Assembly (NCBI GenBank): GCA_030141605.1
Contig: JAQGDQ010000015.1
Span: 188,001 to 252,000 of the forward strand
Source: Tubiluchus corallicola
Taxonomy: Eukaryota > Priapulida > Priapulimorpha > Priapulimorphida > Tubiluchidae
Direction: 5' to 3'
Length of the DNA: 64,000 nt
Shown: piece after piece, positions 46,501-59,700 of the stretch
Numbering within the stretch: position 1 is the stretch's first letter
How the letters are laid out: every line of letters begins with the position of its first letter
The notes under the pieces: generated by a model
Database searches by the model: none
Told to the model about the DNA's origin: nothing
The model's input: only the letters and a program-made list of their open reading frames with translations
Made by a program: the position numbers and the translations under genes

Positions 46501-49500
46501 GGTGATTTTATCAAAGCCTCGAGCTATTTTAACCTTGATTTTCGATATAAGCATATGCTCCTCAAGCTTGCAGACCTTCATTCTTTTCAAGACAGCATAA
46601 AATTAACGAGGCACTTGAGTTTGATAAAGCCTAAAGCTATCACAATTCCGGGCCTCACCGGCCAAAAACTATTCAAAGACTAATTAAACCTCATCAAAAT
46701 AAAAACCATATAACATTAGTTTGAGAGGAGTTATGAGCACGCATTCTTAGCAGTTAACACGCATTTTAAATTTTAACATGTCTACCTCTCGTGTCAAAAC
46801 AAAAATCGTCATAAAATGCCATAAGCAAAACAACAGGCTACATTATTAACATTCGACGAAAAAGGAAATGGTAAGAAATACCTCCTTGGGGAACCCGACG
46901 ACAGTTTACAGCCACCGTGACGTAAGCAAGTGGCAAGATCAATGCAACGCAAGTGGGCGATTTATAGACCAATAAATTTTTATTGCCCGGCTCATTAAAA
47001 TTTGCCATTTTGCAAGAGACTTCACGTTTATCAGCTGCTAACATTCAAATAACGAAGAATGAGATAACTTAAATCGTTATTAACGTTTTTTATGCTGTTC
47101 AGTACATTGTAAGTCGGATCGAACAGCTAATGGCAAGCCTATTGCTAAACTTGCATACTTCTTGAGGCAAGACAGGAATCTGTCTAACACTGGAATAACA
47201 TTAAGAAAAGCTCGGTATTTTGCAACTGGAACAAATTCAGTGTTATCAATGCTTACTAGGAATGTAAAAGCTATCGACTGTCGCAAGTATATATGTACTC
47301 TGTAACCATAATATTTATGTGACTTATTCTCAGTCAACCATCAAAAGTATTATAGGCCTGCTACAGACTTTCAATTACTACTAAGTTTCATAACTTTTAA
47401 AGTAACGTCAGGTAACCGTTAAAGGTTAACGTATTATAGACCGTAATAACCAGCAGAATATAACGATAATTACAGAAAACAATAAATATTATAACTGCTA
47501 CGCAAATGAAATAAAACTACATTTGCATTCTGGTGACTGTTGATGTACTGTGGAGTTAAAACACTCCGGCACCAGAACAACAATAAACAAATCATGCCCT
47601 GACTGAGAAATCTTACATGTAATAACATAAAATCATTTTATGACGTAGTAAGTAAGACACAAATAATGTTTTTACAAGATTCGCTGCTCTACATTGAAAG
47701 GATACTGCGAGTACCGGTAGCTAGTTAAATATAATTCAGTAAGATAGTTTTGCAGTCGCTTAATATATAGTGTGTAATAATAATTGCATCTTTTCTATGA
47801 AGTCAATACAAGTTTTTTGGAAATATAAAATATCAACACATACAAAATTTTACAAAACACATTTATAGAATATGCATCTTATATTCTGACAAATTTTTAT
47901 GAAAAACTTTTCTATGAAAACCCTCAGGGATCTACTCGCACTGCTCTATTAGACTGATTGTGTTCTCACAACAATTAGTTTTATTCCAAGTATGGACGGA
48001 TCTTTAAAATTTAAATAATTACTCCACATTTTTCACTTTTGCCTATCTGCGAACTCAAAACAAGTCAGGTTGTAACTTCTGTGATCCAGTAATACCTTAT
48101 CACACTTGGGTTTTGTTCTGAAAAGTAATTTCGCTACCAGACCCGCTTTGAGAACTTAATAATCGTCAGAATTTAATTTGAACTGTCAGTCATTGGCCAG
48201 GCACCAGATTTCCTTTAGGCTGAATTTTGAATTTTGCACATACAACCCTTAAAAAGCTTAAAAGTCCAGGCTGAAAACGACTCCCGTATGACCTTGACAG
48301 CAGCATTGAACTGCATGTGGGACAAGTAAACAAGAACGACAAACAAGCTTCTCTGGGTGGCGCACCTGTGTTTAGATGATTACTCAAAACCTGGAAAATC
48401 ATATAAAAAATGGTGAGACATCCTGAGGCTAGTCTAGATACCAAGGTAACATGTGGATCTGACTGTGATGAAAACAGCTGCAATTCACGCGGAACAGAAT
48501 ACTAAAGCACTACAAACGTAAATATTCTTAAGTGACTCGAGACATACACCTGCCCTTGCAGACTTTTAATTATCGATACAGAAAAGACAGGTTTTGTGAT
48601 AATACACACTAAGTCAACAAAGTCGGGTTATGAAAACGAAGGCTCACAGAAAACTTCTCAAATCCGCAGAGATTTACACTAACAGAGTTAACGGGGGATG
48701 TATTCTTCAACAACGGGAATATTTGTTGTGAGCTTTGGATACAGCCACTATTTAAAATTTAAATACCAACTCACACGATTCCCAGCTTCTACTGCAAGAT
48801 CAACAAATAGGATAACAATTAAACGCTAAGAATTTTCGTACACACGTAAAACTAGGTCGAAATTAGGACAGGTTTCCTGGGAGGTTTACAAACACGTCCC
48901 ACACATGTTGATCATCTGAGATGCAAGTATATCAAGGTCAGGCTAATGACTAGCAACTTACATCTAATAACAAGAGAAAGCGGGATTTTATAACCCACTT
49001 TGACACAGTAACAGACCAAGACCGAGAGACAAAATCATTAAGTTTCTCCACAAGGCGACAAATGAAAGAATCTATCAAAAATGAACACTTTCCTAATCAT
49101 AATCATCTTGACTATACCGAGGTGCTATTGTTTATTATATCATATCAGAGAACTTCTTTAAATACAATAAAATGGTCCAAAAGGTTAATCTAGTTCCGAG
49201 TATTTCGTTTAAAAGTTAAAATGGCAGCTAATAAAGTGACCAAATTAAACTGCTAATTAAATGAACAATTATGGACTATACCCAAGAATCGACTTTTTTC
49301 TACGCTACGGATGTCGTTTAAACAGCCGTCGGTAAAGGAACAAGTGAATTTACAATTTTAAACAAGTTAATTAATAACTACGATCCATAGAAGTTAATTA
49401 CAATCTGACACACAAGAATTAATGTCAAAAAAGCGAAAAACGACGATTTTAAATAACAAAGCCGAACCACTCGCAATACTTCATTTAAATTATGATTAAA

Positions 49501-52500
49501 GTGACATCAAAGCATTCTAAAGTTTTTTGCAAGTCAATTATTTATCCATCCCCGTCGAAATTACTGTAGGCAAGCAGCATGATGAAAGTCTCGAGGCTGT
49601 TTGATAAGCCATCAACTAACAAGTATATCAAACAAACGTGTTTGATATGTAAATTTTTCGCCACACCCTGACGAGAAGTGCACCATTAAAATTACAGCCT
49701 AATCTTAGTTGCCAAGGTCAGAGCGACAGAGTTCAACTTCGCAAAGAGAGCTATAATAGACAAGTGATTACATGCATGCTGTACAAGTACCTTTCATTTT
49801 CAGCATTTCAACGTCAGGGTCAAAGTAATCATTGGCAATGAACTCAGTGATCAGTAAGAAATGATGAGACAAGTACATTATGTATATACCGAATTAACTT
49901 ACAGTAAAAGAGGGCATGTTGCACTGAGTACTAATATTAAAACTGAAAAAAACGTAAATTCAGTTTGATATAGCTTATTCTGTTTATTATCAAAATCCAT
50001 GTACTGGCCATAAGCTATAGGCCAAACACATTCTAATGTGTCGTGCGTGCAATATGCAAATGTTCCTAAAATTTAAATATCAAGGTTCGTATTGATTCGA
50101 TGATTTCGTTAAACATCTTACAATTAATACTACTGACCTTTCTTTTACTTACACGAGCAAGCAATGCATGATTCACAAGATACAAAAGTGCAGTAAACAT
50201 ACTGCAAGGAAGCTGGTACAGAAATGAAAGTACAAGTTGCATGATTTAAAAGATAAACAAACACACCAATCGAAACCTACCTATGTATCTCAGTGATTAC
50301 GTCTGCCCAAAGTAAACTCAACTTATCGATAAACCATCGATCATTGATCAGCAACTTTTGACGACTTTTCGGCACCATGCTGTTGTTGTTTAAGTTTTGT
50401 GAGGCACGCATCACACGTCCGTCGTTAGACACCATGCGAACTAGAATGAGTCGAACGAATAGCAAAAATTTCGACAAGGTCGAATGGAGATGTGTATGCA
50501 GCAACAAACTCAGTTAACTCGTGCATAAAAGAAAAACTCTGTATTTATTAAAGAACATGAAGTGTATCGCAAAGTTTCATTTTTAGGTTAGGATCATAAG
50601 TTTTAGATCGACTTTCTCAATGAGTAAAATGTTGAAAACAGGCGTAACGAAACAACCAAAACATATCTCGAAAGTTTGAGACTTTATTTAGAAGCACTAG
50701 TCATTACTAGCCACATTCTTTCAAATGCAAGACTAACAACGCCCTCTTACACTAAAACAACAAACTATGACAGGCATGGGCGGGGCCGGTCCACTATATG
50801 GTCAACGCCTTGGATAGTCAGTGAATTACATTTTCATTAGAACGGATCTGTTTACGTTTGATTTGTGACATGAATTTGTAGTAAGAATTCAAAATAAACC
50901 TATTTTGATTCATAACATGAAGTACTGCAAAGAACCAAACCCTGAAGGATGTGAAGTTTGGCTTGCATTGCATTATGAAACCACTGTTTTATGACTGTTT
51001 GCCTGACATAATTATGAGTGAAAAACGGGAACATGAACGCTCGCGAAGTAACAGGATAGATAAGTTAGCGCTTCATGCCTTACGACATCTGGAAGATGCT
51101 TACAGCATGCTTTCAAAAACTGTGCCATTAAATAATGCTGTTACAGGAAGTGGGAACCGCGCGCAAATGTTTAACAAATTAAATTAATGTATAAGTAGTG
51201 ATAGAGACCTAAAAATAAAGAAAAAACAACAACTGCACCACTTCCACCACCAGGTGTCAGCAGATGGTCAGTCTGCAGTTGCCCAAAATGCTGTTCAAAA
51301 ACCACACCCGACTTTGGCTCCCCCGGTTTAGATTCGCCCTGGCTTCATCCTGCTGATTTCTCTACAAATAATACACATGTACACGTTTATTTTGATTTTG
51401 GCCCACTGATATGCGCTGCTGGCTTGCTGCACATTTTTGCTTTTGTTAATAAAAAGAGAACAGCACTGCTGTGAACGTGTGACGTCACAAGCTTGCTCTT
51501 TACCCTTGAGACACCTTCGCGGCTTCATCCAAGAAAGAGGCAGTGCACATTAGATTACAATAAGATGATGCGCTATAGATTTTGATGCACTTCGTCTAAG
51601 TTTTGTGGCTGACAATTTTGACAGTTTTCTCACATAATGAAAATTTCTGCTTCCACTTTCTAGTTTCGCTACCTGTCTTGTTTACTAGACAGAAACTGAA
51701 AACGGTATCTGTGTGCTTGACTCAGAAATAATAATGTAAACGGCCTAGCTGAATGTATACAAATATCAGAATTACATGTAGTGGAGCCCACTGGAAAGAA
51801 CTCACGCAGACGTGCACAAGTTGCATGTTCGTAATTTAGTAAGTTATGGCACAACTGGAAATTTTTCCAACAATAACAATGAATCTTCATGAGTAGTGTC
51901 AATAGAAAGAAAAAACAATATTTGCTGCACTAAATATTGATCTCAATAACGTGAAATTTGAAGTGGCTTAACATTAGAAAAAAAACACGCAGCAGGCATC
52001 TGCAGCAATAACGTGAATGGCTGATCTAATCAACAAAAAACTGCAGAAACAAACAAATACAAATGCAGCCTTACATGTGTCCTTTCAGATAAGATACCAT
52101 TAATACACTTGGAACAGAGGGTAACTTGAAAATTGTCAGCAACAAGACAGGGAATTAATAAAGACTGCAAATGGTAATGACAGTAAATGACAGCTACTGC
52201 TCAGTATAGTTCAAGCAATTATGTCATGACGGCCACATTCACTACGAAGACAAAGCTGCTGAGATCACTTACTTTTGCCTGTCGCATCAAAAAGGCAAGG
52301 TCATGGTGAGTACAAATGTCATTTCAAAGGCCGAGGTAACCTCTTGCACACACGCTGTCAATAGTAAACATTACAGTATGATGGCACGGTACACATACTG
52401 GATGCACATACAATAAATCTATTTATGTACAGCTCATACGAAGTCTAAATAGCCAATGGTCAGTTCCCAGTCCAAAATTCATTAAGTCTTTCCTTGACCT

Positions 52501-55500
52501 ACTTATGTGGGTATTTACGGCCAGCTGCCAGATGGCTTTGAGATTACGAACGCTAGCGATGGTCAGCACATAATCAAATGACGTTATTAGTTCTACCGCT
52601 TACGGTCGTACCTTGGAATTACCCCCAGTAAGTCTGCAGCTGAAAGATTTACAAAACAGAACACACAATAATGCAAAGTTTTGTCAATATATCTATATAC
52701 ACAATAGTAAGTTATCAAAGTCATGGTCAGACTGACTCAGACAGCATATTCAGAAATTTCAGAGAAATAAGTCTATCCGATCTACCTTAGATCTCATTCT
52801 CGAAGTTGTTTAAATTTGAGAAAATACATTACTAGGTTTTACTCTACGGGACAAGGCTACTAAATTAAAAAAAGACGCCGAAAGATCTTCAAGTTATTTG
52901 GTAAGCACGCCGCAGAATGCTGTTTAGTGTGTAATCTTTCTTTATCAACGGTTTGTGGTTGTTTTTAATCAGAGTCAACTACGTACTAAGACTATATGAG
53001 AAACATCAATTCACATTACCGGTGCTCAGTTATTTGCGAAATTTTTAATAATCCATGAGCATCGGTCTGTTCAGCAACGATTTCTATTCCGAAATAATGA
53101 ATGGCAATGCAAAAATATTTGGCCAAATTCTTTCGCTGCTGTCAAAAGATAAATCTTAGTTTCTGGCTTCATCAGATGCGTCGCTTGACGTCAGCCGCAC
53201 GTCAATCATCAATTTTAATGCAAAAACGCAAACAATTTTTTATGTTGCTGCTGCAGCAGCAAAAAGCTCATATAGCAATAAGTGCGGGAAGCAATTAATG
53301 TATATCACCAGTATTTCCCATTTAAGAGTTTTATGCAAAGTTGTATTCGATGTATTGTACTGTGTTGAGTCAATTACTTTTTAGATGTACTATCACCGCA
53401 AATACATTTGCTCTCCTGAAAAGTACGTTGGGTACCATGGCAACGGCGTTTCAGCAGCGCCAATACTTTCCAAGGCTTTGAAACCTAAGTAATATTAACT
53501 TTTGTTCTTTTCTTAAACACAGTAAGAGACACAAATAACTCAATTAACTGAAGTTACTAAATAATCAAATACGTGGACTTTGTTTAGTGTCTCTTTGCCG
53601 AGACGACTACCGCTATTATTAGCGGCTTAATGAAATAGTTATTCGATCTTTAGACGTAACATAAACACTATATCAATAAATCAGAATTCGGAACAAGTTT
53701 ATAATATCCAGGTTCTACAAATATTCAGATTAACAATCGTCTTGTCGTTGATGTTATAGATCAATTGTATGATAAATATATTGCAAAATGTAAAAGAAAT
53801 AACTTTAATCTATTGAAATCTACCAGGATTGAACATTCCCTGGGCAATATATACTTGTGTTGCAAAATCGTAAACCTGATTATTATTTGCCTAAACCATT
53901 ACAATATCTGACACAACCAGTTTATCCCCAACTGTTAAACAAGAATGCTGGTCGAAGAACGTTGTAGAGAAATATTAGTTTAATCAAGGTGACATTTGTC
54001 TAAGCTTATTAATACTTTCCAAGTTTAACAAGACTTAGTGTCTGAACACAAAAGCTTATTCATTGTTCACATCTTCAACTCAGTGAAAGCGCTTTTCCAG
54101 GAAAATGCTGTAATGAATCCCTGCTCTTAGCTTATGATATCACCATATAAGCAGTAGGCGGTAATAACGCATCACGAGCATCAAAGGGTAGCATAAATAA
54201 TAAATCAGACATCACGTTTCTACCTGCACTCTGTAATTAACCTAAGTGCTGCAGTAATGCACATGGATCAGTATTCAGCTTACAAACACAAATACATATA
54301 TTGCAGAAATGTTTTGCTTCACACTAATTCTATAACGACAGGCCCCTCTCCTCCCCCAAAAAACACAAGCCCTCGTTTTGTCATACACAGAGAGAAAAAT
54401 TCTCAAGTTAGACAAAGGTTTCATTACTGGATAACAAATTTAGGGTGAAGCTATGTCATTTATGCAAGCTGGTATAAATATATATATATCAGAAAAAAAG
54501 GAACGACAAACCAATGTCATGAAATGGGTAAAATGATCTAAAATACCTCAAGTATGAGTAAATCCAGACTTCTCTTCATACCAATCGAGTACAATCATCA
54601 TATTACAAAAATAATATAATGCGCGATAAGGCATCCTTAGAAAATGATCCCTTAAGTCAACTTGTTATAATGCGGTCAATTAGACTGCCAGTTAACCCAG
54701 GTAAGTCATTTTCTAATTATTAGTCTATTAGTAAACTACAAACAACTTGCATTGTAAATTACTGACATTTATAAAACCAATGAACAAATTTGGCAAAATT
54801 TTGCTTAGCAGACATACCATCAACAATGTACTATTCTAAATAACACAGAAAACAAGCAGTGGCACCTATAAACACTACAACAATTACAAAATTCGATAAT
54901 TAGTGCATGTTCAGCTGCTTAGTGCTTACCCTAAAGAATTCAGAAACTTGTAGATTATGAAGTCGCGATCGTAGTTACACTTGGATAAACTCGATATGAC
55001 TTTATTGATGATGCCTTCCATACCACACGCTGGTTCATTTATATTGTTGACAAGCAGGACAGAAGAGAGAATGACAAACAACGACGACACTGAACAGTGC
55101 CAGTGGAATTTTCCACTGCTGATGCTAAGCAACAAGAAATTTTATGAAGCATGAGCGTAGCCGGTGCAGCAACACAGAGAGAAACACATAACACTCGACG
55201 TCATCTAGCAGAAGGAATCCAATTTCAGGCGGCAGTGTTTAGCCTATACTGAAATTAGTCAACTAGCGCCATCTATAGTCGAAGAAATGATTTTACACTC
55301 AATTCAAGTGTTTTTAAATTCATTCAACGTACATAAGTCTTACAAATCAAGAATCAGCGTACATTAGTAAAATTATCACGTTATGATTTAGCTGTAACAT
55401 GTAATTTAAATAAGAGTACATTGATAATGATGACAACTATCATTAGGGGTACTGCACAATGCACAACTAACACACGTCTCAGTTAACAATGCACACCATC

Positions 55501-56658
55501 TCCCAACTAGTGCTATCTTTATTCATCAATTTGTTTTTATGTTCTTTCAAGCCTCACTCAATCGATCAAACAATTAATCCAACAATTAAAAGTTAACGAA
55601 GAGGAAAAAATGGGCGCAATGACAGAATAAATGTAATTATCACGTGCATTACATGTTACAGGCAGGTAAAACAAGGTATTGTACAAAATGCCTACCTAGG
55701 CATTTCATTGAGTGCCGAAATAAACCAGGTAAAGTGTCTGAAAATAATTTCTTTTACACCCTAGGCATTATATATAACACAAAAGTACAGTATGCTTAGA
55801 CAAAGTGTGTAATACCACTTCAAAATTCTGGCGTTCCACTGTGGAAAACAGAAGACGACATATCAAGATGGAAGATAATGGCATTATCAGCATATATTTA
55901 CTTACAAAAGTATTTGAAAATAAGATTACTTTGGAAACAAAAATTATAATATTCTCGGCCTTAGTTGAAGCTGTATTTCTGTACAACTCTGAGCTACGGA
56001 CATTTTTAAAAGCAAATCATAAAGGAGAAATTGATGCGTTTCAAAGGCGAAATTACAGAAACATTTTGGGTATCAGCTAGCGAAAGAAAATCTCAAACAA
56101 AGATCTGTATGAAAAAACAAAAGAAGATAAGCCATAGAACCAGCCAGGAAACTTACAGGAGGACACGCGTTAACATATTTAGATTTTGCACAGGAAGATT
56201 TAAATACATCAGCACTGATCCTTAGAGATAAACGCACTTGGAACACTGCAGCGAGTAGGGAGTCCTGGCATAAGGAGGTGAACAGAATCATGTCCCTGGA
56301 TGTATGAATCATTGGACGATGATGCCGATGACGCCAGTTGGAATGCTGCTGACGTTTCGAATGTTTTAAAATGTTTGACTTTCATTCCTTTCGAGTATGG
56401 AATTCAACTCGTTTTGGTAGCAATGAAGAAGACATTCTTGTGAATTCGCTGGAAAATTTGACGAGGAAGGCTAGTTTCCTGATATGTCCTGGCCGACGAA
56501 GACATTCTTGTGAATTCGCTGGAAAATTTGACGAGGCAGGCTAGTTTCCTGATATGTCCTGGCCGACGAAGACAGTATTTCATGATGGTGAGCATGATAC
56601 TCTGGCTGTTTGCTATTTTGAGTATAGTGATATTGTTAATGTACTAGTCACATTCATG

Positions 56659-56716
<58 letters not shown>

Positions 56717-59700
56717 GAGGACGGAGTAAGGCTTTTGCTGGTGCAAACGTTTATTTAAGCTTTTTGAAGTCAAGACAATAGCTACTCCATGTTTCGCAGC
56801 TGTAGATCAAGGTTAAGATGATGACAGCAGCTTGCTAGACAATAAGTTTCATTTTTGGGTTTAAATCTATGTGCTCACAAAGACTAAATGCCACATGAGC
56901 TGCTCCATATCTTTTTAAATGCTTTTTTGGAGAGCAGACTTCCTAGACACAGAAAGTTGGCTACCTGGCTCAGCGGCATACCAAAATTGCCGAAATTGAA
57001 TCCATTGTCAATAAAGCAACAAACTATCTTTTTAGGAAGTGCATCTTTCGGAAAGCAGACTTCCTAGGGACAGAAGGTTGACTACCTGGCTGAGCGGCAT
57101 ATCAGAGATGCCGAAATCACATCCATTGTCAATAAAACAACTAACTTTTCGGCCTACTTGAATTGCTTGCCTAATTTAATACAATGACTGGTCTTTTATG
57201 CATCTTATATATACCTGGATTGTGAATTGATAATATATCTATGAAAAAAGCATATTCAATACGGAATATTCTCTTTACGCTTTGCCAAAGCCACTTTACG
57301 CATTAGATAGAGATCCTAGCTATTGCACAAAACATCTGGATAAAGTGCAGCAGCAAAAATATTTATTTCACACTCTTCATAAAATGCACTGGTATTATAC
57401 GAAATGCCTACGGATTTTACAATATTTCTAAATTTTCTACATGGTCTAAAACATTCATGTTAAATTCAGTGGAAGCCTGTTTTATAAACAAAGCAATCAA
57501 ACAAAACTCATTGCTCTAAGACTAAAATCAAGAACTTGATTCTATTCATAGTCATTTTAATCAAAATTGCTGAAGCATGCTTTTTAAACATTCACATATT
57601 TTGTAAAGCATCTGACTCTTATTAAAATGAAACCTACTACAAAAAAACCCCAACTTGTTACAATCACAGGTACAGCTAATCTTAAGGACAAGATACTATT
57701 CCTTTAGACTGAAATATCCGATGGATTCCTTAGATGGGTACTGTCACTACTGTAATACCCAGTTCACCTTCATCAATATAGCAGCAGTGAAATAATAATG
57801 CCTGTTTTTCTAAACCTCATCATGGAAACTTTTAGGAACTTTCTTTCACTTTTAGAAACTTTCTGACATTGACTGAAAGGCAACCGTAGTTTGGGAGCTT
57901 ATACTTTAAATACACGCACACCTTTAAAATGAAGTGGACCAGACTATTGTGTGTTGCTTTGGGACTTTAGTAAAAAAAACTAGTTATTACACTAAAATTA
58001 GTAAAACAAATTTTGTTACCAATAAAACGCCGATGGAAGGCGCCACTGTCGCGGACAAGCCATAGGTTCCCATACATGCCCACTGGTCCCATACTACCAT
58101 CTAAATGCTACTCACTTTACCAGTCCCACAATTAACACGATCAATCCACAGCCCAATTACTTATGCCAAACAGCAGCCATCTTTCTTTTATGATTATTGC
58201 TATTTGCCAAATGAATGATGTCACTGCCCAAAAATTGCAAACAAATGACATCACAGCCAGACCTAAGTAACCAACATAGCTACTCGTAGCAACCACCAGA
58301 AAGCTGCAAAAACCAGCGAAGAAAAAACTTTTGGCATGACAATTATAGAGCACTATTATAAGTTCATCAGCTCCAGAGGGAATACGACAGCAAGCATACA
58401 AAAAGCTAAGATTTGACATATTTGGTTGACAAACATACCAATTTGACCAACAAGAAGTCTAAGATAGTAACAAAAAATATGTACTAGTCTATAATATCCA
58501 CAAGTTAGAACATGTGTTATGTCAGAAGATTTGATACATGCCCAACAATCTAAATGACATCAAAACAATAAGGTGACAAAAGTGGTGACAATAAGATGTT
58601 CATATTCATCTCTAGGATTTACCACAAGCTTATAAATACTAATAAATGCAAGTAGATCAAGAAGATTTAATCAATGCAATAAAACCTAGTGGTGCCAAAT
58701 AAACTGGTCAGCAAACTGAAATCACTGAACAAACTCACACCCACGTGATTTTAATTTTGATTCTGTGACATCGCCTACCACAGCCTATTCAGGTAAATAT
58801 GAATACATCACCACACACTCACCACAAAAAATGAACGAATAGCTAGGCGTAAAACATCCAATACTCGAAACAGTCAACACTTTGTGATTATACAGTTTGG
58901 CTCAGTCTATTTTATATAGTAAGTTCTGCCAGCTAACAAACACTATTAAAGGTTACTACCCAATAAGATTACAAGCTATCAAAACAATTCTCTTTAACAA
59001 TTCACTTATCTGGATTACTTTGGAGGTGTATTTTATTCAAAAGAGATAAACTTATTTAGAAATTTATAAAAGTACTTTCTAGGGTTTTTTTAAAGCTGAA
59101 AAACTAAGTGAACTATTAACAGCAGCCACTCAAGCGTTATGCCTTTGCCTAACCTATATTGTGGAAGAAGGTTAGGCATTACACAGATGAAAAATTAGCC
59201 ATTTTGCAGTTCAGTAGTAACTATAATATGTGGCATAGTAGTCAGGCATACGACACAAAAATGTTTATTCTGGCATTGTTACACAGTGGGTCAACTGACT
59301 AACTTTCAGTTATTACTACTGACAAAGCTAAAAATGTTTAACTACCGGGACAGGAAACATCAGCAACCTGTCGATGTTGTCAAACATTGCTTATAAACAT
59401 GAATGCACTTTAAAAAAGTTAAGAAGTACTGATTTACATTGATTCGTAGGCCTACAATAATTAATTAAGCCTACATGGAGACGGCCTCAAAAAAATTCCT
59501 GTCTTACCTCATGATATCAAAAAATGTGAGTAAGGAAACTGAATTGCGGAATATTTAAATTCAGTTGAAATCAAAGTTTGTTTATTTCCCACAGGTTAGC
59601 AATAATGATCTAAATTTTTTCAGTGCACATATTTTCAGACTTCATTTTTTAATTTTGCATTAACTACTAAATTATCATATAGTCTCTTGTTGTATGGTAT

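Noticed and set aside
46838-47044. Minus-strand frame ending near a GTATTT site, considered as another TSC22 first exon
   Set aside because: The splice would be in phase 1 and would shift the TSC-box frame.
48190-48483. Minus-strand 97-codon frame in the TSC22 intron
   Set aside because: No donor in a usable phase near its end and no similarity; treated as chance.
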